Positions 30,901-42,554 of a DNA stretch of 64,000 nucleotides are shown one piece after another. The position numbers were made by a program, and so were the translations under genes. Below the pieces are notes generated by a model. The model was given only the letters and a program-made list of their open reading frames with translations. It did not search any database and was not told where the DNA came from. The DNA lies in contig JANUWI010000016.1 of assembly GCA_025504975.1 (NCBI GenBank), positions 992,001-1,056,000 on the forward strand, read 5' to 3'. The stretch comes from Plenodomus lindquistii. Lineage: Eukaryota; Ascomycota; Dothideomycetes; Pleosporales; Leptosphaeriaceae. Numbering within the stretch: position 1 is the stretch's first letter; each line of letters begins with the position of its first letter.

Positions 30901-31482
30901 TTAGGGAGTATAGTATGGAGTACGGTATGGAGGAGTGCAGAGCGAACTTGAGCGTCTGCGACGAAGGTCGAGATGAGCGTGGATGGTGCACTTTGCAAGA
31001 GGCGAGCATACAAAACACAGTCGCTACCTTGTGAAGAATGTTTGAACTACACCACAGTCATTAACTGAGATAATAAACCCCAACATTCGTTTGAAGCGTC
31101 CTTCTACCATGCTATGTGTGTGCCATCCCCAACACTTATAAACTCACTGCATCTGTCCCTCTACGCTTATTCTCCCTACTTACTATGATGTAAAGGGGGG
31201 AGGGAGAGAGGATGTAGGATGTTGGATATAGTTCATACTCAGATCCGATGAGCAAGTATCTACAAACAGTGCTATGTTCACATTTACACAAGATCGCCAT
31301 TATTTTCCCTATAGCCATGTGACAATTGCTGTACCAAGTCTGAATGAAGCATCACACTGCATTCCACTCCATCCCACCCCATCACTTTATATTTACATTA
31401 CACAACAAAACCAGGGTATCATGACCATCAAAAAGCAGCAACATCCCAAACGCCACATGTCACCCCAACACCCACACCCCCA
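30901..31482. other. Gene-free convergent intergenic region
   Basis: 3' flanks of the SesA-like gene and the J-domain gene. Contains G-rich and AT-rich short runs only. Confidence 0.5.
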
Positions 31483-32616
31483 TCAACCAGCCTCCTCCAT
31501 AGCCGCCTCTTCGCGCCGTATCTTCTCCTCTAGCCTCTTCTTCTCTGCAGCTTTGAGTCGCATCATGGTGTGTTCTTCCAGGCTGGGTGTGCGAGGACTG
31601 AAACTGAACTTTGGGGTGCCGAGGGGCGTCGTGGTAGATGGTGCGTGGGCGGGTACATGGCCTATTGAGGAGCGGAATGAGGGTCGAGGGGGCGTGCGCG
31701 GATGTGTTGGGGGTGTAGAGGCTGAGAAGGTTGTTGTTGGGGGGGCTGTGACGCTGGTGGTATGCGAGGACAAGTCTGGTTCGCCGTCTGCCCATTCGAC
31801 GGTCTCGAGGGCGGGGATGTCCGAGGGCGCGTCGAGGACGGCGGCGTGGGCGTGGTCGAGGCGCGTGTAGATGATGAATGCTGTGGCGACGGGGGTGCGG
31901 TGTTTGGAGCCTTCGACGCGCAGTTTCTTGTCCTTGCCCATGATGATGCTGTCAATGGGGCCGTACTTGGCGAAGAGCGAGCGCAACTTGTCCTTGTCCC
32001 AGTCTGATGTTGCGCCGGCGCGGTGGAAGCGGGCCTTGACTGTGCGGGAGAGATCGGAGGTGGTGCCGGGGCGGGGGGGCTGGACGGGTGAGAGGAAGCA
32101 AGATTGCTCGGCTTCGAGTTGTTGCTCTTCACGAAGGCGCGCGGCGATGCGTTCCTGGGCTTCTTTGCGCCGCCGCTTGCCGTCTTCTGCAAGGCGACGA
32201 ATTTCCTCTTGGCGTTTGTCGTGCTCATTCATCTCCTCGGCTCGTTTGCGCTTCAAATTGCCCATTTGCTCTCGGCCTTGGCGCTCCCGGCGCTCCAAAT
32301 CCTCCTTCATGGTGCGCCGACGCCCGTCCAGCAGCTCATCTTGCAGGACCTTCTCTCGCCGCCGTGTCCTCGCGCGATCGTACTCGCCCTTGAGTTCTGG
32401 CGAGATGAGTATGTCACGTGCCCAGCCCAGGTAGATGAAGCGGTCGGCCGCGTCCTTGTTGTCGGGGTTCTTGTCGGGGTGGTATCTGATCGAGGCCTTG
32501 CGATATGCCTTCTTGATGTCGTGCTCGGACGAATCGTGCGTCACTCCTAGGAGCGCATAGAGGTCCTCAGTGGTCGACTTGGCCAGGTCGACCAAGTCCT
32601 TGTCTACCGCGGACAT
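31483..32616 (-). CDS. J-domain and RRM splicing-associated protein (Cwf23/DNAJC17 type)
   Basis: Single exon, 377 residues, ATG at 32616. A J domain occupies about residues 15-85 (EDLYALLGVTHDSSEHDIKK, YHPDKNPDNKDAADRFIYLG) with an intact HPD that stimulates Hsp70. A long charged coiled coil follows (ERRERQGREQMGNLKRKRAE). Then comes an RRM-like fold at about 190-275 (TVKARFHRAG, RSLFAKYGPIDSIIMGKD, ATAFIIYTRLDHAHAAVLDA), and a Ser/Thr/Pro-rich tail ending in a basic helix. J plus coil plus RRM is the layout of Cwf23 in fission yeast and DNAJC17 in animals, which join the spliceosome (Prp19-related complex). It probably acts in the nucleus. It is head-to-head with the Pus4 gene, 279 bp apart. 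Confidence 0.9.
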   Translation of the reverse strand: MSAVDKDLVDLAKSTTEDLYALLGVTHDSSEHDIKKAYRKASIRYHPDKNPDNKDAADRFIYLGWARDILISPELKGEYDRARTRRREKVLQDELLDGRRRTMKEDLERRERQGREQMGNLKRKRAEEMNEHDKRQEEIRRLAEDGKRRRKEAQERIAARLREEQQLEAEQSCFLSPVQPPRPGTTSDLSRTVKARFHRAGATSDWDKDKLRSLFAKYGPIDSIIMGKDKKLRVEGSKHRTPVATAFIIYTRLDHAHAAVLDAPSDIPALETVEWADGEPDLSSHTTSVTAPPTTTFSASTPPTHPRTPPRPSFRSSIGHVPAHAPSTTTPLGTPKFSFSPRTPSLEEHTMMRLKAAEKKRLEEKIRREEAAMEEAG

Positions 32617-32895
32617 GGTCGGGGATATGCGAGGCCGAGAGGCGCGTGTCCTGGTGTATTATGGTGGCGAGCGAGGATGGTGTGGGTGTGTTCGGGGCCG
32701 CAAATATTCAAGTGAGGTGGTCCAGGCCGCCGCGAGTCATGTGCAGCCACGCCCAGGGCCGCCCCGCCTAGTGCCCGGCTTGGCCTTGTCGCTCGGAACG
32801 GCCATCGGAAAAACAATTCACGGCAGCAGCGAGCTTTCGCCCTTCCTCCCACGCCCACGCCCATGTCAGTCGCTGCCTCGCTGGGCAAGAGAGCA
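32617..32895. promoter_or_regulatory. Short bidirectional promoter
   Basis: Only 279 bp separate the divergent start codons of the J-domain/RRM gene and the pseudouridine synthase gene, so both must use this segment. Both act on RNA, which would make co-expression sensible. No TATA box is obvious. Confidence 0.6.
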
Positions 32896-34330
32896 ATGGC
32901 GACCCTTGCAGAGGACAGTCGCAGAATCATCGAGGGCATCTTTGGTACGTCATGGCATGTTCTGTTCACCATGTCGGCGCATCGTCGCAGTCAGAACAGC
33001 TCCAAATAACTGCAGACACTCATGAGATACAGCAATCAACAAACCGCCCCTCGCCTCCTCCGCCGGCGTTCTGCGCGACCTGCAAACCCACTTTGACTCG
33101 TCGCCGCTCTTTGCGCCATGGCTGCAGCACCAGCGCCGCGCCATGTTCCTCTCCAACGCCCGCCCCAAGCACCTCAACAACCTCAAGGTCAAGCTCGGCC
33201 ACGGCGGCACCCTTGATCCCATGGCTACGGGCGTCTTGATTGTCGGCGTCGGCCGCGGCACAAAGTGTCTGCAGAGGTTCCTCGAGTGCACAAAGACATA
33301 TGAATGCACCGTCCTGTTTGGCGCGGCGACAGACAGCTACGATGCGGTGGGCAAGGTCATTGGCAAGAAGGAGTTTGCGCATGTGACCAAGGAGTTGGTC
33401 GAAGAGAAGCTCGCCCAGTTCCGCGGCAAAATCATGCAGAAGCCCAGCGTCTTCTCTGCGCTCAAGGTCGACGGCAAGAAAATGTACGAGTATGCGCGCG
33501 AGGGCAAGGACATACCCGAGGTCGCCGCACGTCCCGTCGAGGTACTGGAAATGGAGCTGGTCGAGTGGCTAGAGCCGGGTAGTCACGAGTACAAGTGGCC
33601 CGAGGAAGAGGTGGATGGCGAACAAATGGCAGGCGCACAAAAATTGCTAGGCATACGGCAAGAGGACGCAGACACACACGCCGACATAGCAGCAAGACGA
33701 AGTCGCAAGCGAGAGCGCAGCCCAGAGACAGAAACCGACCATGTCGAAGGTGCCGGCGATCAGCCCAAACGCCCACGAACAGACAGCGAGCCAGCCATGA
33801 GCGGCGCATTGCCTGATGTCGAAGATACCACCCACAGAACCTCGCGATCATCGTCACCGTCATCAACAACACCTCAACCCCCCGCCGTCCGTCTCCGCAT
33901 GACTGTAACCTCTGGCTTCTACGTCCGCTCCCTCTGCCACGACCTCGGTCTCGCCTGCAATTCCCTCGCCCTAATGTCCACCCTAGTTCGCACCCGCCAA
34001 GGCTCCTACTGCCTCCCCAACACACACCAACCCTCTTCTCTCACCCAACTCCCCGTCCTCGAGTACACCGACCTCGAAGCCGGACAGTCTGTCTGGGAGC
34101 CAAAACTCCAATCCATGTTGACCAATTTCATGGAAGCCGAGGGGTGGGAGGTTGAGGAGTTGGAAGGCGACGAGAGCTGGGAGGAGAGGAAGAACAGGGA
34201 TAGGGAACGGAGTTATGGGGGTGGACCGAAAGGAAAGAGTAAGAATGGGATGGGGGTAAATGGGGGGTGGAAGAAGGATGGAAAGGAGGGGAAATGGTAT
34301 AGTAAGAAGATGAATGGGGGCAAGAGATGA
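32896..34330 (+). CDS. PUS4: tRNA pseudouridine-55 synthase (TruB/Pus4 family)
   Basis: Two exons, 32896-32944 and 33033-34330, total 449 codons. The 16-codon first exon (MATLAEDSRRIIEGIF) joins through a GTACGT donor and an ATACAG acceptor to AINKPPLASSAGVLRD, the usual TruB N-terminus. The catalytic motif GHGGTLDPMATGVLIVG carries the active Asp. Further signs are KTYECTVLFGAATDSYDAVG, QKPSVFSALKVDGKKMYEYA and YVRSLCHDLGLAC. The enzyme makes pseudouridine 55 in the T-loop of tRNAs, in nucleus and mitochondria in yeast. An Arg/Ser/Glu-rich insertion of roughly 70 residues splits the domain before the last motif, and the C-terminus is a Gly/Lys-rich tail; both are common in filamentous fungi. 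Head-to-head with the J-domain gene. Confidence 0.95.
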
Positions 34331-34559
34331 TTAGTTGGACATGCGATATGAATGGTGTGATGAAGTTGGGAGGATGATATCAATAGGCAAGGCTATTTGG
34401 GCACGAAAAAAGTATAAACGTGGATAAAGTCATTGAGACAGTGTCCTCACATCCACCCATGGAAATGAAACAAAATACACAATCGAATCAAAGCCAAAAA
34501 CCCCATCCTTACGCCAACCCCACAACGCCACCAATGCACACCACTCACGCGTCAACCAT

Positions 34560-36236
34560 TCAGTCCCCCCTCCCTCCCTCATCCTCGCCCCCAACCCTCA
34601 CAAACATGCCCCTCGCCTCCTCATCCCCATGCAGCGTCTCCCCCTCTTCCTTCTTCTCTTCACTATTAATAAACAAAAAACTCCCCACCATAACCACAGC
34701 CCCAACCCAATACCACACCCCAACAAACAACCCCTCCAACACCATCTGTCCCACCAGCGACAGCGGAATCGTAAGACTCAATCCCACCGTGACTACCAAC
34801 GGACTCGTCAACAGCATCGCATAGGCCCAGCAGAAGTCGCTAACCAGCGAACTCGCACTATTCACCAGTACGATGGCGAGGATTCGGCGTGTAGGTGGTA
34901 AAGCAAAAGGTTCAATATCCAAGTAATGCAGAGCAATGAGGCCAGGCCAGAGAAGCAGGGTGTTGGCTAATCCGACAAAGCCAAAGAACAGCGGCATATT
35001 GACGCGAGATTCCGACCCGATACGCCGTTTCAAAAACACAGTGTACAAACCGTAGCATACCGCGCTGATAAACGCCATTGCATCGCCGAGTGCGAGTTCA
35101 GAGGGGGATTTGTAGGGGAAGCTGCCCCGGTCGCTAGAATCGTCGGGCGACGAGGAAGAATTGGAAACGTCGATTAGAGAGATGATTGCTACGCCCGCCA
35201 ATGATGCGGTTACGCCGAGGAATTTCGGTAATGTGAAGCGTTCGACGCGGAGGAGGGAGCCGAGTAATAAGGTCCAGATGCTGGATGTTGAAGAGAGGAT
35301 CGTGGATGATGCGACGGTGGTGTGGGAGAGACAGGCTGACGCAAAGTAGTTTGCTAAGAACCACAGGGCGCAGAATTCTAGCGCGAGAGTAAAGGTTGAG
35401 GCGATGGTTAGGGGGGCGTCGGCGTCTTCTTCTTCTTCTTCTTCTCCTGCTGCTGGGTTGTTGGGGTGGTGGGGCTTTGAAGATGAGGAGGTGTGGTGGG
35501 GTGAGGAGAGGAGGACTTGGGAACTTCCGTCGCTGTTTTGGCGGGCTCGTTCTGCGTGGGTGTGCGCGTGTGGGGTTGGACTGGTGGTGTTGTGCTGGAG
35601 AGACCATTTTCCTGCGCGCTTTTGGCCGAGTTCTTTGATGCGGAGGAGGAGGGGGCGTGGCGTGCTGGATGAATGAGATGGGTTGTGTCGGTCTGTCCAG
35701 AGGTGGTGGGCGAACATGGGGAGGAGGGGGATGATGAAGAAGGTCGTGTTGATGTAGGTTACAAAGTAGGGTTTCGAGTATGAATCGTCTGCAAAGATTG
35801 TCTGGTAGCACGTTAGCATTGCATTCTCACGGCGTTTTTTTTACAGAAGTCCTGCATCAAGTGAGTTGTGAGAATAAAGGGTACATACACTCGCCAAGAA
35901 ATTACTCGCCGTCCACAAAAACACAGTCATGAGCAGTAGCGCTATCCCCACTGCATGTCGCAATCCTCCACCAAGCACTTCCCTCCCTCTTGACGCAAAC
36001 ATTCCTCCTTCTCCCGTCTTGCCTCGTCCCCAACTCCCCTCCCCACCTCGTCGCGCACCGCCCCAGCCCAAGCGCCCGAGTAATCCCGTCTCTTTGCCGT
36101 CTTCCCATACACTGCTTCCCCCACTGGAACTCGGGCTCTCGAGGTAATCATCCTCGCGCATGAATTCGCTGTTTTCGGTGGAGGTGCTGATGCGTGGGGA
36201 GAGGGGCGTGGTTTCTTCTTCGCGGTGGGGTATCAT
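34560..36236 (-). CDS. SLC35F/Thi74-type drug-metabolite transporter
   Basis: Two exons, 36236-35889 and 35801-34560, give 530 codons in phase (donor GTATGT, acceptor TACCAG). The junction restores LWTASNFLASTIFADDSYSK, continuing into PYFVTYINTTFFIIPL, a strong signature of the SLC35F5/Thi74 group. About ten membrane spans follow, such as FCALWFLANYFASACLSHTT, FLGVTASLAGVAIISLIDV, MAFISAVCYGLYTVFLKRRI and LVVTVGLSLTIPLSLVGQMV. A disordered loop with a run of Glu (from a CTT/TTC-rich stretch at about 35423-35440) separates spans 2 and 3. The N-terminus is long, acidic and cytoplasmic. Members sit in vacuolar or Golgi membranes; the yeast relative is thiamine-regulated. Substrate unknown. Confidence 0.9.
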
Positions 36237-36978
36237 TGTCGTGTGTGTGTGTGTGCCCTGGGAGGGTCTTGATGATCGCTAATGTCCAGGTGGGCCTGTA
36301 AGGTTTGAGGAGTCGTAGATGAGCGTATATGGCGGTTGAGTATGACGCGACAGCTGCTGTCTGGCACGTCGTGGCAGTGTCAAGTCGGATAGCCGCTCTT
36401 GTCGGGGGTATACGGAGTTAGGAGCGCAATGCGGATGGTTGAGGCATGTGAGGTTTGCCTGGCCATCAAACCAGGTGTGCAGGTCAAGAATGAGCGATGC
36501 GACGGCGCTGCAATGTCGTATGTGTAGGGAGGCGCAGTGTCGCGGCGTGGGTGAATGACGGGCGTGGGCGTGGGCGTGGGCGTGGGAGTGGGAGTGGTCG
36601 TGTGTCCAGATAAGTCCGTCCGCTAGTCCAGGGTTTCGTTTCGTTGCGCGTCTCAGATGGCGGAATGGCGGCATTTTGTTCTGTCAGCCTCGCCGCGCTA
36701 GCCGTCATGCACGGCCATATGGTTCGGTCAGTCTGACAGTGCCGAGGCGCTTCAAAATGTGACTCCTCTGGAAGAATGTACTTGTGATTGTATTGTATAT
36801 ATCCATGCGATTTCCCCCTCCATTCTATAATACAGCGGAACATGCAAGCCCTTGTACGACACATTGCGACCGACAAAGAGCATGCAAAACTCCCAAACTC
36901 CATGCCAAACTCCAAGGAACGTCAAGCCGAATTGTCATCGACCTCTTATGGGTTACGTGTGCTACGGAGTGGCATGCA
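36237..36978. other. Gene-free stretch with simple repeats
   Basis: A GT run at 36239-36254 directly upstream of the transporter ATG, and a GGCGTG-type minisatellite at about 36558-36597. The 3' end near 36978 is flank of Ypt7. Frames across it are repeat artefacts. Confidence 0.5.
36558..36597. repeat. GTGGGC hexanucleotide minisatellite
   Basis: About six imperfect tandem copies of GGCGTG, drifting to GGAGTG at the right end, in the intergenic region between Ypt7 and the SLC35F-type transporter. Confidence 0.8.
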
Positions 36979-37909
36979 CTAGCATGCGCAGCCGCCTTCG
37001 TTGCTCTTGAGGTCGATGGGGATCGTCTCGGGAAAGTCGTTGCTAAAGTCGCCGACGTCTTCTTGTGCGAGGGCTTGTCGTGCAATCACTGTGCCACTGT
37101 TAGCATGTGCATGGCTGCGCGGCTGACTGGTATAGATATACCTTCAAACGCATCCTCGACGTTGATGGCCTCCTTTGCGCTCGTCTCAAAGTAGGGGATG
37201 CCGCCTTTTGACTGGCAAAAGGTCATTGCGCGCTTCGATGAGATCTATGAAATGGTCAGCCGCCACTTCTATAGGCCCATATGCGAATCGCTTACCATTC
37301 GCTTGCTCTCCTCGACATCAATCTTGTTGCCGATTACGACCTGTCTGCGTTAGCGCCTGCCATATCCACCATCTGTCCAGCCACGTACAAATGGGAAGCT
37401 CTCTGGGTCCATAGGGCTGGCCTGCACCAGGAACTCGTCTCTCCAACTGTCCAATGTATCGAAGCTCTTCGAGTTGTTGACATCGTATACGAGCACGCAG
37501 CAGTCGGCGCCGCGGTAAAAGGCCACACCGAGCGATTGGAAGCGTTCTTGGCCGGCGGTATCCCAGAGCTGTGATACGTGAGTCATGTGGGCAGTAGGCG
37601 GAGCGTGCGACGACTGACCTGCATCGTCACCAGTCGGTCATCGACGAGAACCTCTTTGGTGAGGAAGTCGGCGCCAATGGTGGCCTTGTAGCTTGCGCTG
37701 AATTTCTTGTTGACCTGGTGATATCACATGAGCAGGTTGAACCGTGATATGGGTTCGCTGCAAGGGCAAGGTCGTACATATTGGTTCATCAGACTGGTCT
37801 TGCCTACCCCACTGTCTCCCAGGATGATGACCTGCGCCTATCAGCATCTGACCTAGCCATGTCTGTACAGCCTCCATACCTTGAGGAGGACCTTCTTCCT
37901 TGACGCCAT
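36979..37909 (-). CDS. YPT7: Rab7-family small GTPase Ypt7 (vacuole fusion)
   Basis: Seven exons: 37909-37880, 37831-37778, 37714-37619, 37568-37389, 37340-37296, 37244-37142 and 37088-36979. They add up to exactly 206 codons, 205 residues, the usual Rab7 length. P-loop GDSGVGKTSLMNQY; switch I ASYKATIGADFLTKEV; switch II LWDTAGQERFQSLGVAFYRG; guanine-specific GNKID and ETSAK. The C-terminus GGCAC is the double-Cys geranylgeranylation site. Rab7 on late endosomes and vacuoles recruits the HOPS tether to drive homotypic vacuole fusion, autophagosome fusion and endosome maturation. All six introns are 47-61 nt with standard splice signals. Every key residue is present, so the gene looks fully functional. 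It is the best anchor in this window for placing the species. Confidence 0.97.
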
Positions 37910-39017
37910 CTTATCGGCTGTATGTGTGGTATGTCGAGGGCGGTGCGCTGTAGCTATGCAAGCTCAATGGCAGCCGTGTGGTGCAGGCGGGGTCTGTTCG
38001 TAACGCGCCGGCAGCGAAACCCGCTCGCGATGCGTTTATAGGTGGCCGTGAGGTTGTACAGTATCAAAGGGCCCGGGGGTTGAGAATGGGGAAGAAGCAA
38101 TGGGGAAGACGTCGAGTTGGCCGAATCCAGGCAGGTCGATGCATGATGTCGATGAGGCTAACGCTCGGCGCTTGGACCATGTCGCATGCACCCGACCTGC
38201 CACGCCAACTTCCTTCACCGTTGTCATCCCACACCGTCACAAGGGCCCACCCAACAATGAGTACAGAATTGACAACGAGCCTTGTTAATCACCATGTTGC
38301 ATCCTTGCTCCTAGTCCACTTTGGTATAGAGGAGCTCGTATCTTCTACTATAGCAGTACAACACTCGAGCCTATGCAGCAACAGGGGGACAACAAAAGCA
38401 CGTGAGTAAACTAAAAAAAAACCCCCATCTAATACTCTTATTGAAGAACACATGTAGTGTAAAGGGAGTCTAAGCTTTATTCTTAGCGCGTTGTGTTAGC
38501 TACAGCGAATAGTGATTACAATTTTGTTCACTCAATAAATACGAACTCCGTCGTACTGCGAGACTGAGTGGGTGGCTACACGGCACGACGCGTCACGAAC
38601 TCGAATCCAACCGCCATCATCATCAAAGACTGCTAGCACATGGCATAGCTATCAACTCACTGCATCAATAATATGAAAGATAGGCCGGCATTCTCGACTG
38701 GACACTGCCGCGCTCCTCGTCTCTATTCTCGAGTCGACATCGCAGACCAATCGATTTTCCATGGTTCTCACAATGCCCCCATTTCACAGCATGCCACCAT
38801 CAACTCCCACGCTTTGTTCTCTTCCACTATTTCTTCTCATGTCGTCGCTCTGGTCTTCTCTTGTGATCATCCATCTCAACCCATACTTCACGTTACACGC
38901 CGTCAGATTTCCAGCTCAAAATCCAGCGACTTTTACCTCACCGAACCTGCAGATTTCTCACATCCTCCACAAATTTTCACCTACTATTGTCTCCATCCAA
39001 TCATCCCATCTTCTGCC

Positions 39018-39275
39018 ATGCCTAAGATCTCGGTTATGACACTAGTAAACGCCACGCCTCGAAGCGACACGACTGATCTCGTATGCGACTTCGCCGACAA
39101 CAGCAACCACCTAGCCCTACTAACTGCCACAAGGTTCAATTTAGGCACAGGCGCAAGGCCGAAGCAGGAATGGACAGATATTCTCCTGCAAAACGACCCA
39201 AAACGCCCCAACTCCTGGCTATATGGGCAAGACGTCCTCTTCACGTTCACCCCCCGCCACTTGGCCACCGCTTGA
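39018..39275 (+). CDS. Weak candidate, small hypothetical protein of 85 residues
   Basis: ATG at 39018 opens MPKISVMTLVNATPRSDTTD and runs to TGA at 39273-39275 (ending TFTPRHLATA). The composition looks coding-like from the ATG onward, whereas the frame upstream of it looks random. It may be a small protein or a 5' fragment; a possible later exon could not be joined. No family recognised. Confidence 0.28.
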   Translation: MPKISVMTLVNATPRSDTTDLVCDFADNSNHLALLTATRFNLGTGARPKQEWTDILLQNDPKRPNSWLYGQDVLFTFTPRHLATA

Positions 39276-40067
39276 TGCCCTTCATGATTGCCATCGGCGA
39301 TCTCTGTGTGATTAGTTCTGTCTGCATAGTAAGTCTTTCTTGTCTTCCTCCAGCACGCCTCACATGAACCGCAACAACTGACGGTCCAATAGACACCCTC
39401 GGCCTCGTCACCAAGAAACGCTACAGTAGAATTCTGTGCGTGCCGATCGATATCGTGCCGATCAACATCGTGTCAGTGCAGCTTGATACCCAGCCAGGTG
39501 GAAGCTTGATCTTCCATGACCTTTTTAGGGCACCACCCAGAAGGGGCTCATCCTATGAGTATGTGTGAATATAAGAATTCTTATTGAAGGTGACTTCACG
39601 GACACCAGAGACTGTGCGATTGGGGATTTGAGGTACAGGGTCGACATAATGGCGGCTGACATGTTTGGCTGACCCGTCCACAGAATTCGCCAGGCTCCGC
39701 GGAGCAGCATCTAAATACAATATGCATTTACATACCAGCCCAGTATCGACAGTTGTCGATCTCCTGACACATCCCTCACACCCGGCTGACCCTCCTGGAG
39801 TACTACATAAGACCCCAAAACGTGAAATTTTGAATGCAGAGCAGATAGGCGGTGGCGCTTGTGGGACCAACGGAGGAGCGTCCCGACAGTCTAACATGCT
39901 CACAACTTCAAATTTACCTTACCCCTGTGCGGATCATTTCATCGCTGCGGATAGCGTCCCGCACATTCTGTACACGACAGCAAGAATGCATGACTTTTAT
40001 GCCCATTCGTTGATCAGTCTCCTCCACTGGGAAAAATGGTAAACATCTCTTTTGAGACGGCAACAGG

Positions 40068-40077
40068 TATATATGAA
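40068..40077 (+). promoter_or_regulatory. TATA box of the secreted repeat gene
   Basis: GTATATATGA lies about 75-80 bp before ATG 40151, a normal core-promoter distance, with a pyrimidine/CA-rich leader between. Confidence 0.5.
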
Positions 40078-40150
40078 CCCTGCATTCAACGACCTCTGCT
40101 AATCCAACAACAGCGACATCAACCTCGAGGCCCCAGACAGCATCATCATC

Positions 40151-42554
40151 ATGCCGTCGCCCGCGTCATTCTCCCCTTCACTGCTGTTCTTCCTCACGCT
40201 CACTACACCCTTGCACGCCGCACCCGCGCAAAAGCATGCCAACCAGCATGAAGCTTTCCCTGCGGCATCATTGGCTAAACGTCAAAGTCTCGGAGAGGGT
40301 CTGGTAGATACTTGCAACTTCTGTCCTGCCATCCGCAAAGTAGCCAATTATCTCCCGCCTGAGCTTCAACAGCAGGCCAATGATGTGAACAACCAGCTCA
40401 GAAATCTTCTCCAGTCACTTGCACCGCAGATTCCTGGTGGTATACCTACGGAGCTGCCTACAGCGGACTTGTTGAATGGTCTGCCCGTACCGCTGCCCAC
40501 GGGGATCCTGCCAACTGGACTCCTAGGCGGACTTCCGACCGCACTTCCTACTGATCTGCCCACCGATCTTCCTGGTGGACTTCCAGAGATTCTTCCCGAG
40601 GTCCTCCCAACCAACATCATCCCAGATCTTCTCTCCGCGGTACCTGCAGAGCTTCTTCCAGACGTCTTAGACTCTGTTCCAACAAATCTGGTATCTCTGC
40701 CTCCCGCTGAGGCCATTCCGGATATCTTCTCGGCGTTACCTTCTGATGCCGTGCCGGGAGTCATCTCTGCATTGCCTACAGGTCTGGTGCCCGCGGTTAT
40801 ATCCGCTCTCCCTACTGATCTCCCCGGGCTCCCCGATCTCTCAAGCTTTCCTGGTCTGCCATTAGGCGGCTCGCCATCGGACAGCGGGCCAGCGAACGGC
40901 TCGCCTGATCCACTAGGGGGTCTGCCAGGTCTCCTTCCTGGTCTGCTACCAGGCGGCTCACCGTCAAATGACTCGTCTGGTCTACCGGGAGGTCTTCCAA
41001 ATCCTCTAAGTCCCGATGGTCTTGTACCAGGGCTTCTACCTGACGTCCCGGGTCTTCTTCCATCGAACGGTCCATCAAACGACACTGGACTCCTGCCAGG
41101 GCTACCGGGTGGCTCGCCGGACGGTGTCTTGGACGCACTGCCTGGGCTTGTTACAAATGCGGTAGGAGAGATATTAACAGGCCTACCAGCAGCTTTACCC
41201 ACCGATCTCGCAACAGACCTCCTCGGTGCCATTCCCACTGCTCTACCAACCGAGCTCCCCTTGGGACAACCACTCGGTGAGCAGATTGGCGATTTGTCTC
41301 CTGTCCCCACTGATGTCCTAGGTGCTCTGCCCAGTGTTTTGCCAACCGACCTGCTTGGTGCTCTGCCCAGTGCTTTGCCAACTGATCTGCTTGGTGCTCT
41401 GCCCAGTGCTTTGCCAACTGATCTGCTTGGCGCTCTGCCCAGTGCTTTGCCAACTGATCTGCTTGGTGCTCTGCCCAGTGCTTTGCCAACCGACGTTCTT
41501 GGTGGCCTGCCTGGTGCTCTGCCAACCGATGTCCTGGGAGCCATTCCTGACGCTTTACCGACTGGTGTACTTGGTGGCTTACCCGCAGGGCTACCACTAG
41601 GTGATGGTTCGTCTGCTCTACCTGGTGATCTTGGAAACTTACCTCTGCCCGCTATCCCCACCAACCTCCCCAATCTCGGCGGAACCCCGCTAGAGCCCGT
41701 AACCAGTCTTGTAAACAGTGTCCTCGGTGGTCTACCCGCTCCCCTCCAAATCCCCACAGTCGTACCTCTCGATGTACTTAGCGGCCTTGGTGTTCCCGTT
41801 GCTGTCCCCACCGACCTTGCCGGCATACCTAGCATCTTACCACCTGTATCACAGATTCTTCCCGTACCCGGACAACTTGTGGATGGCGTACCAAACATAG
41901 TGTCAAATCTTCCTGGTACTGTGGCTGGCCTGCCAGGTGCCATTCCACAAGCTACCGACCTCATAGCCGGGGCCACCGGTGTGCTTGGTGGACTAGTACC
42001 TACTAATGTTCTTGGTGGTGAGTGGACCCGTGCTTCGCTTCATCCCCTGTCTCTCATTCTCCCACGCTCATTATCGATACTGACGCCAACTTTCAGGTCT
42101 TCCCGTTTCCGCTGTCACTGGTCTCCCAGTCCTAGGTGGAACTCCAACCGGTTCGGGCTCAGGTGGTCTGCTCGGCCTAGGAGGTATTGGTGTATCCGCG
42201 TCAGCCGCAGCCGCAGGTAGTGTCTCCACCCCCACCGGCCTTCCAGGCCTGGTGAGCCCTATCAGTCGCCCCACCGTCCTCGGCAGCGGCCAAGTCTACG
42301 ACAATCTCTTCACATACACCTTCTACAGTTCCGGCGTCGTGCAGATCAACAACTCTTTCCTCTCGCCGCGCCACGGTACGCTGTCTGGTCTTTTAGACGG
42401 CAGGGTCTTCGTGGGTCTGTTTTTAGATGGTTTGCATATTGGCAGACATCTTATTCCGTTCCCTATCGGGTTCTTGGTGGCGTTGGGAGGCATTCAGTTA
42501 CCGGCTGCTTTGCCGGGATTGTTGGATACGATTGATGATGGGTTTGGAAAGTAA
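40151..42554 (+). CDS. Secreted Leu-Pro-rich tandem-repeat protein, Kex2-processed
   Basis: Two exons, 40151-42017 and 42097-42554, give 775 codons in phase (GTGAGT donor, TTTCAG acceptor). A signal peptide (LLFFLTLTTPLHAAPAQ) is followed by a short pro-segment and a Lys-Arg at residues 43-44 (SLAKRQSLGEG), a Kex2/furin site. The body is built from degenerate units around L-P-T-D-L and G-x-L-P. In the middle, five almost identical 12-residue units (GALPSALPTDLL) come from a 36-bp DNA repeat. A Gly/Ser/Pro section (LPGGSPSNDSSGLPGG) precedes it. The C-terminal 110 residues are non-repetitive (VYDNLFTYTFYSSGVVQINN). There are only two cysteines near the N-terminus (CNFC). Probably a wall or surface protein; no catalytic motif. 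The repeated unit may vary among strains. Confidence 0.82.
41310..41510 (+). repeat. 36-bp coding minisatellite
   Basis: About five tandem near-identical 36-bp units (each containing CTGCTTGGTGCTCTGCCCAG) inside the secreted repeat gene. The unit is a multiple of three, so copy-number change keeps the reading frame. Less regular copies flank it on both sides. Confidence 0.9.

Larger units (their letters stand above)
37910..40150. other. Long gene-poor stretch
   Basis: About 2.2 kb. It holds the Ypt7 promoter, an AT-rich part at 38400-38560 with an A9C5 run, one weak coding candidate (39018-39275), and the upstream region of the secreted repeat gene. A frame at 39665-40042 (125 codons) has no domain and a cluttered composition, so it is not called. 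Confidence 0.45.

Noticed and set aside
40366..41976. Minus-strand open frame of 536 codons rich in Gly, Arg and Ser
   Set aside because: Exact antisense of the Leu-Pro repeat gene; the repeats keep it open by chance.
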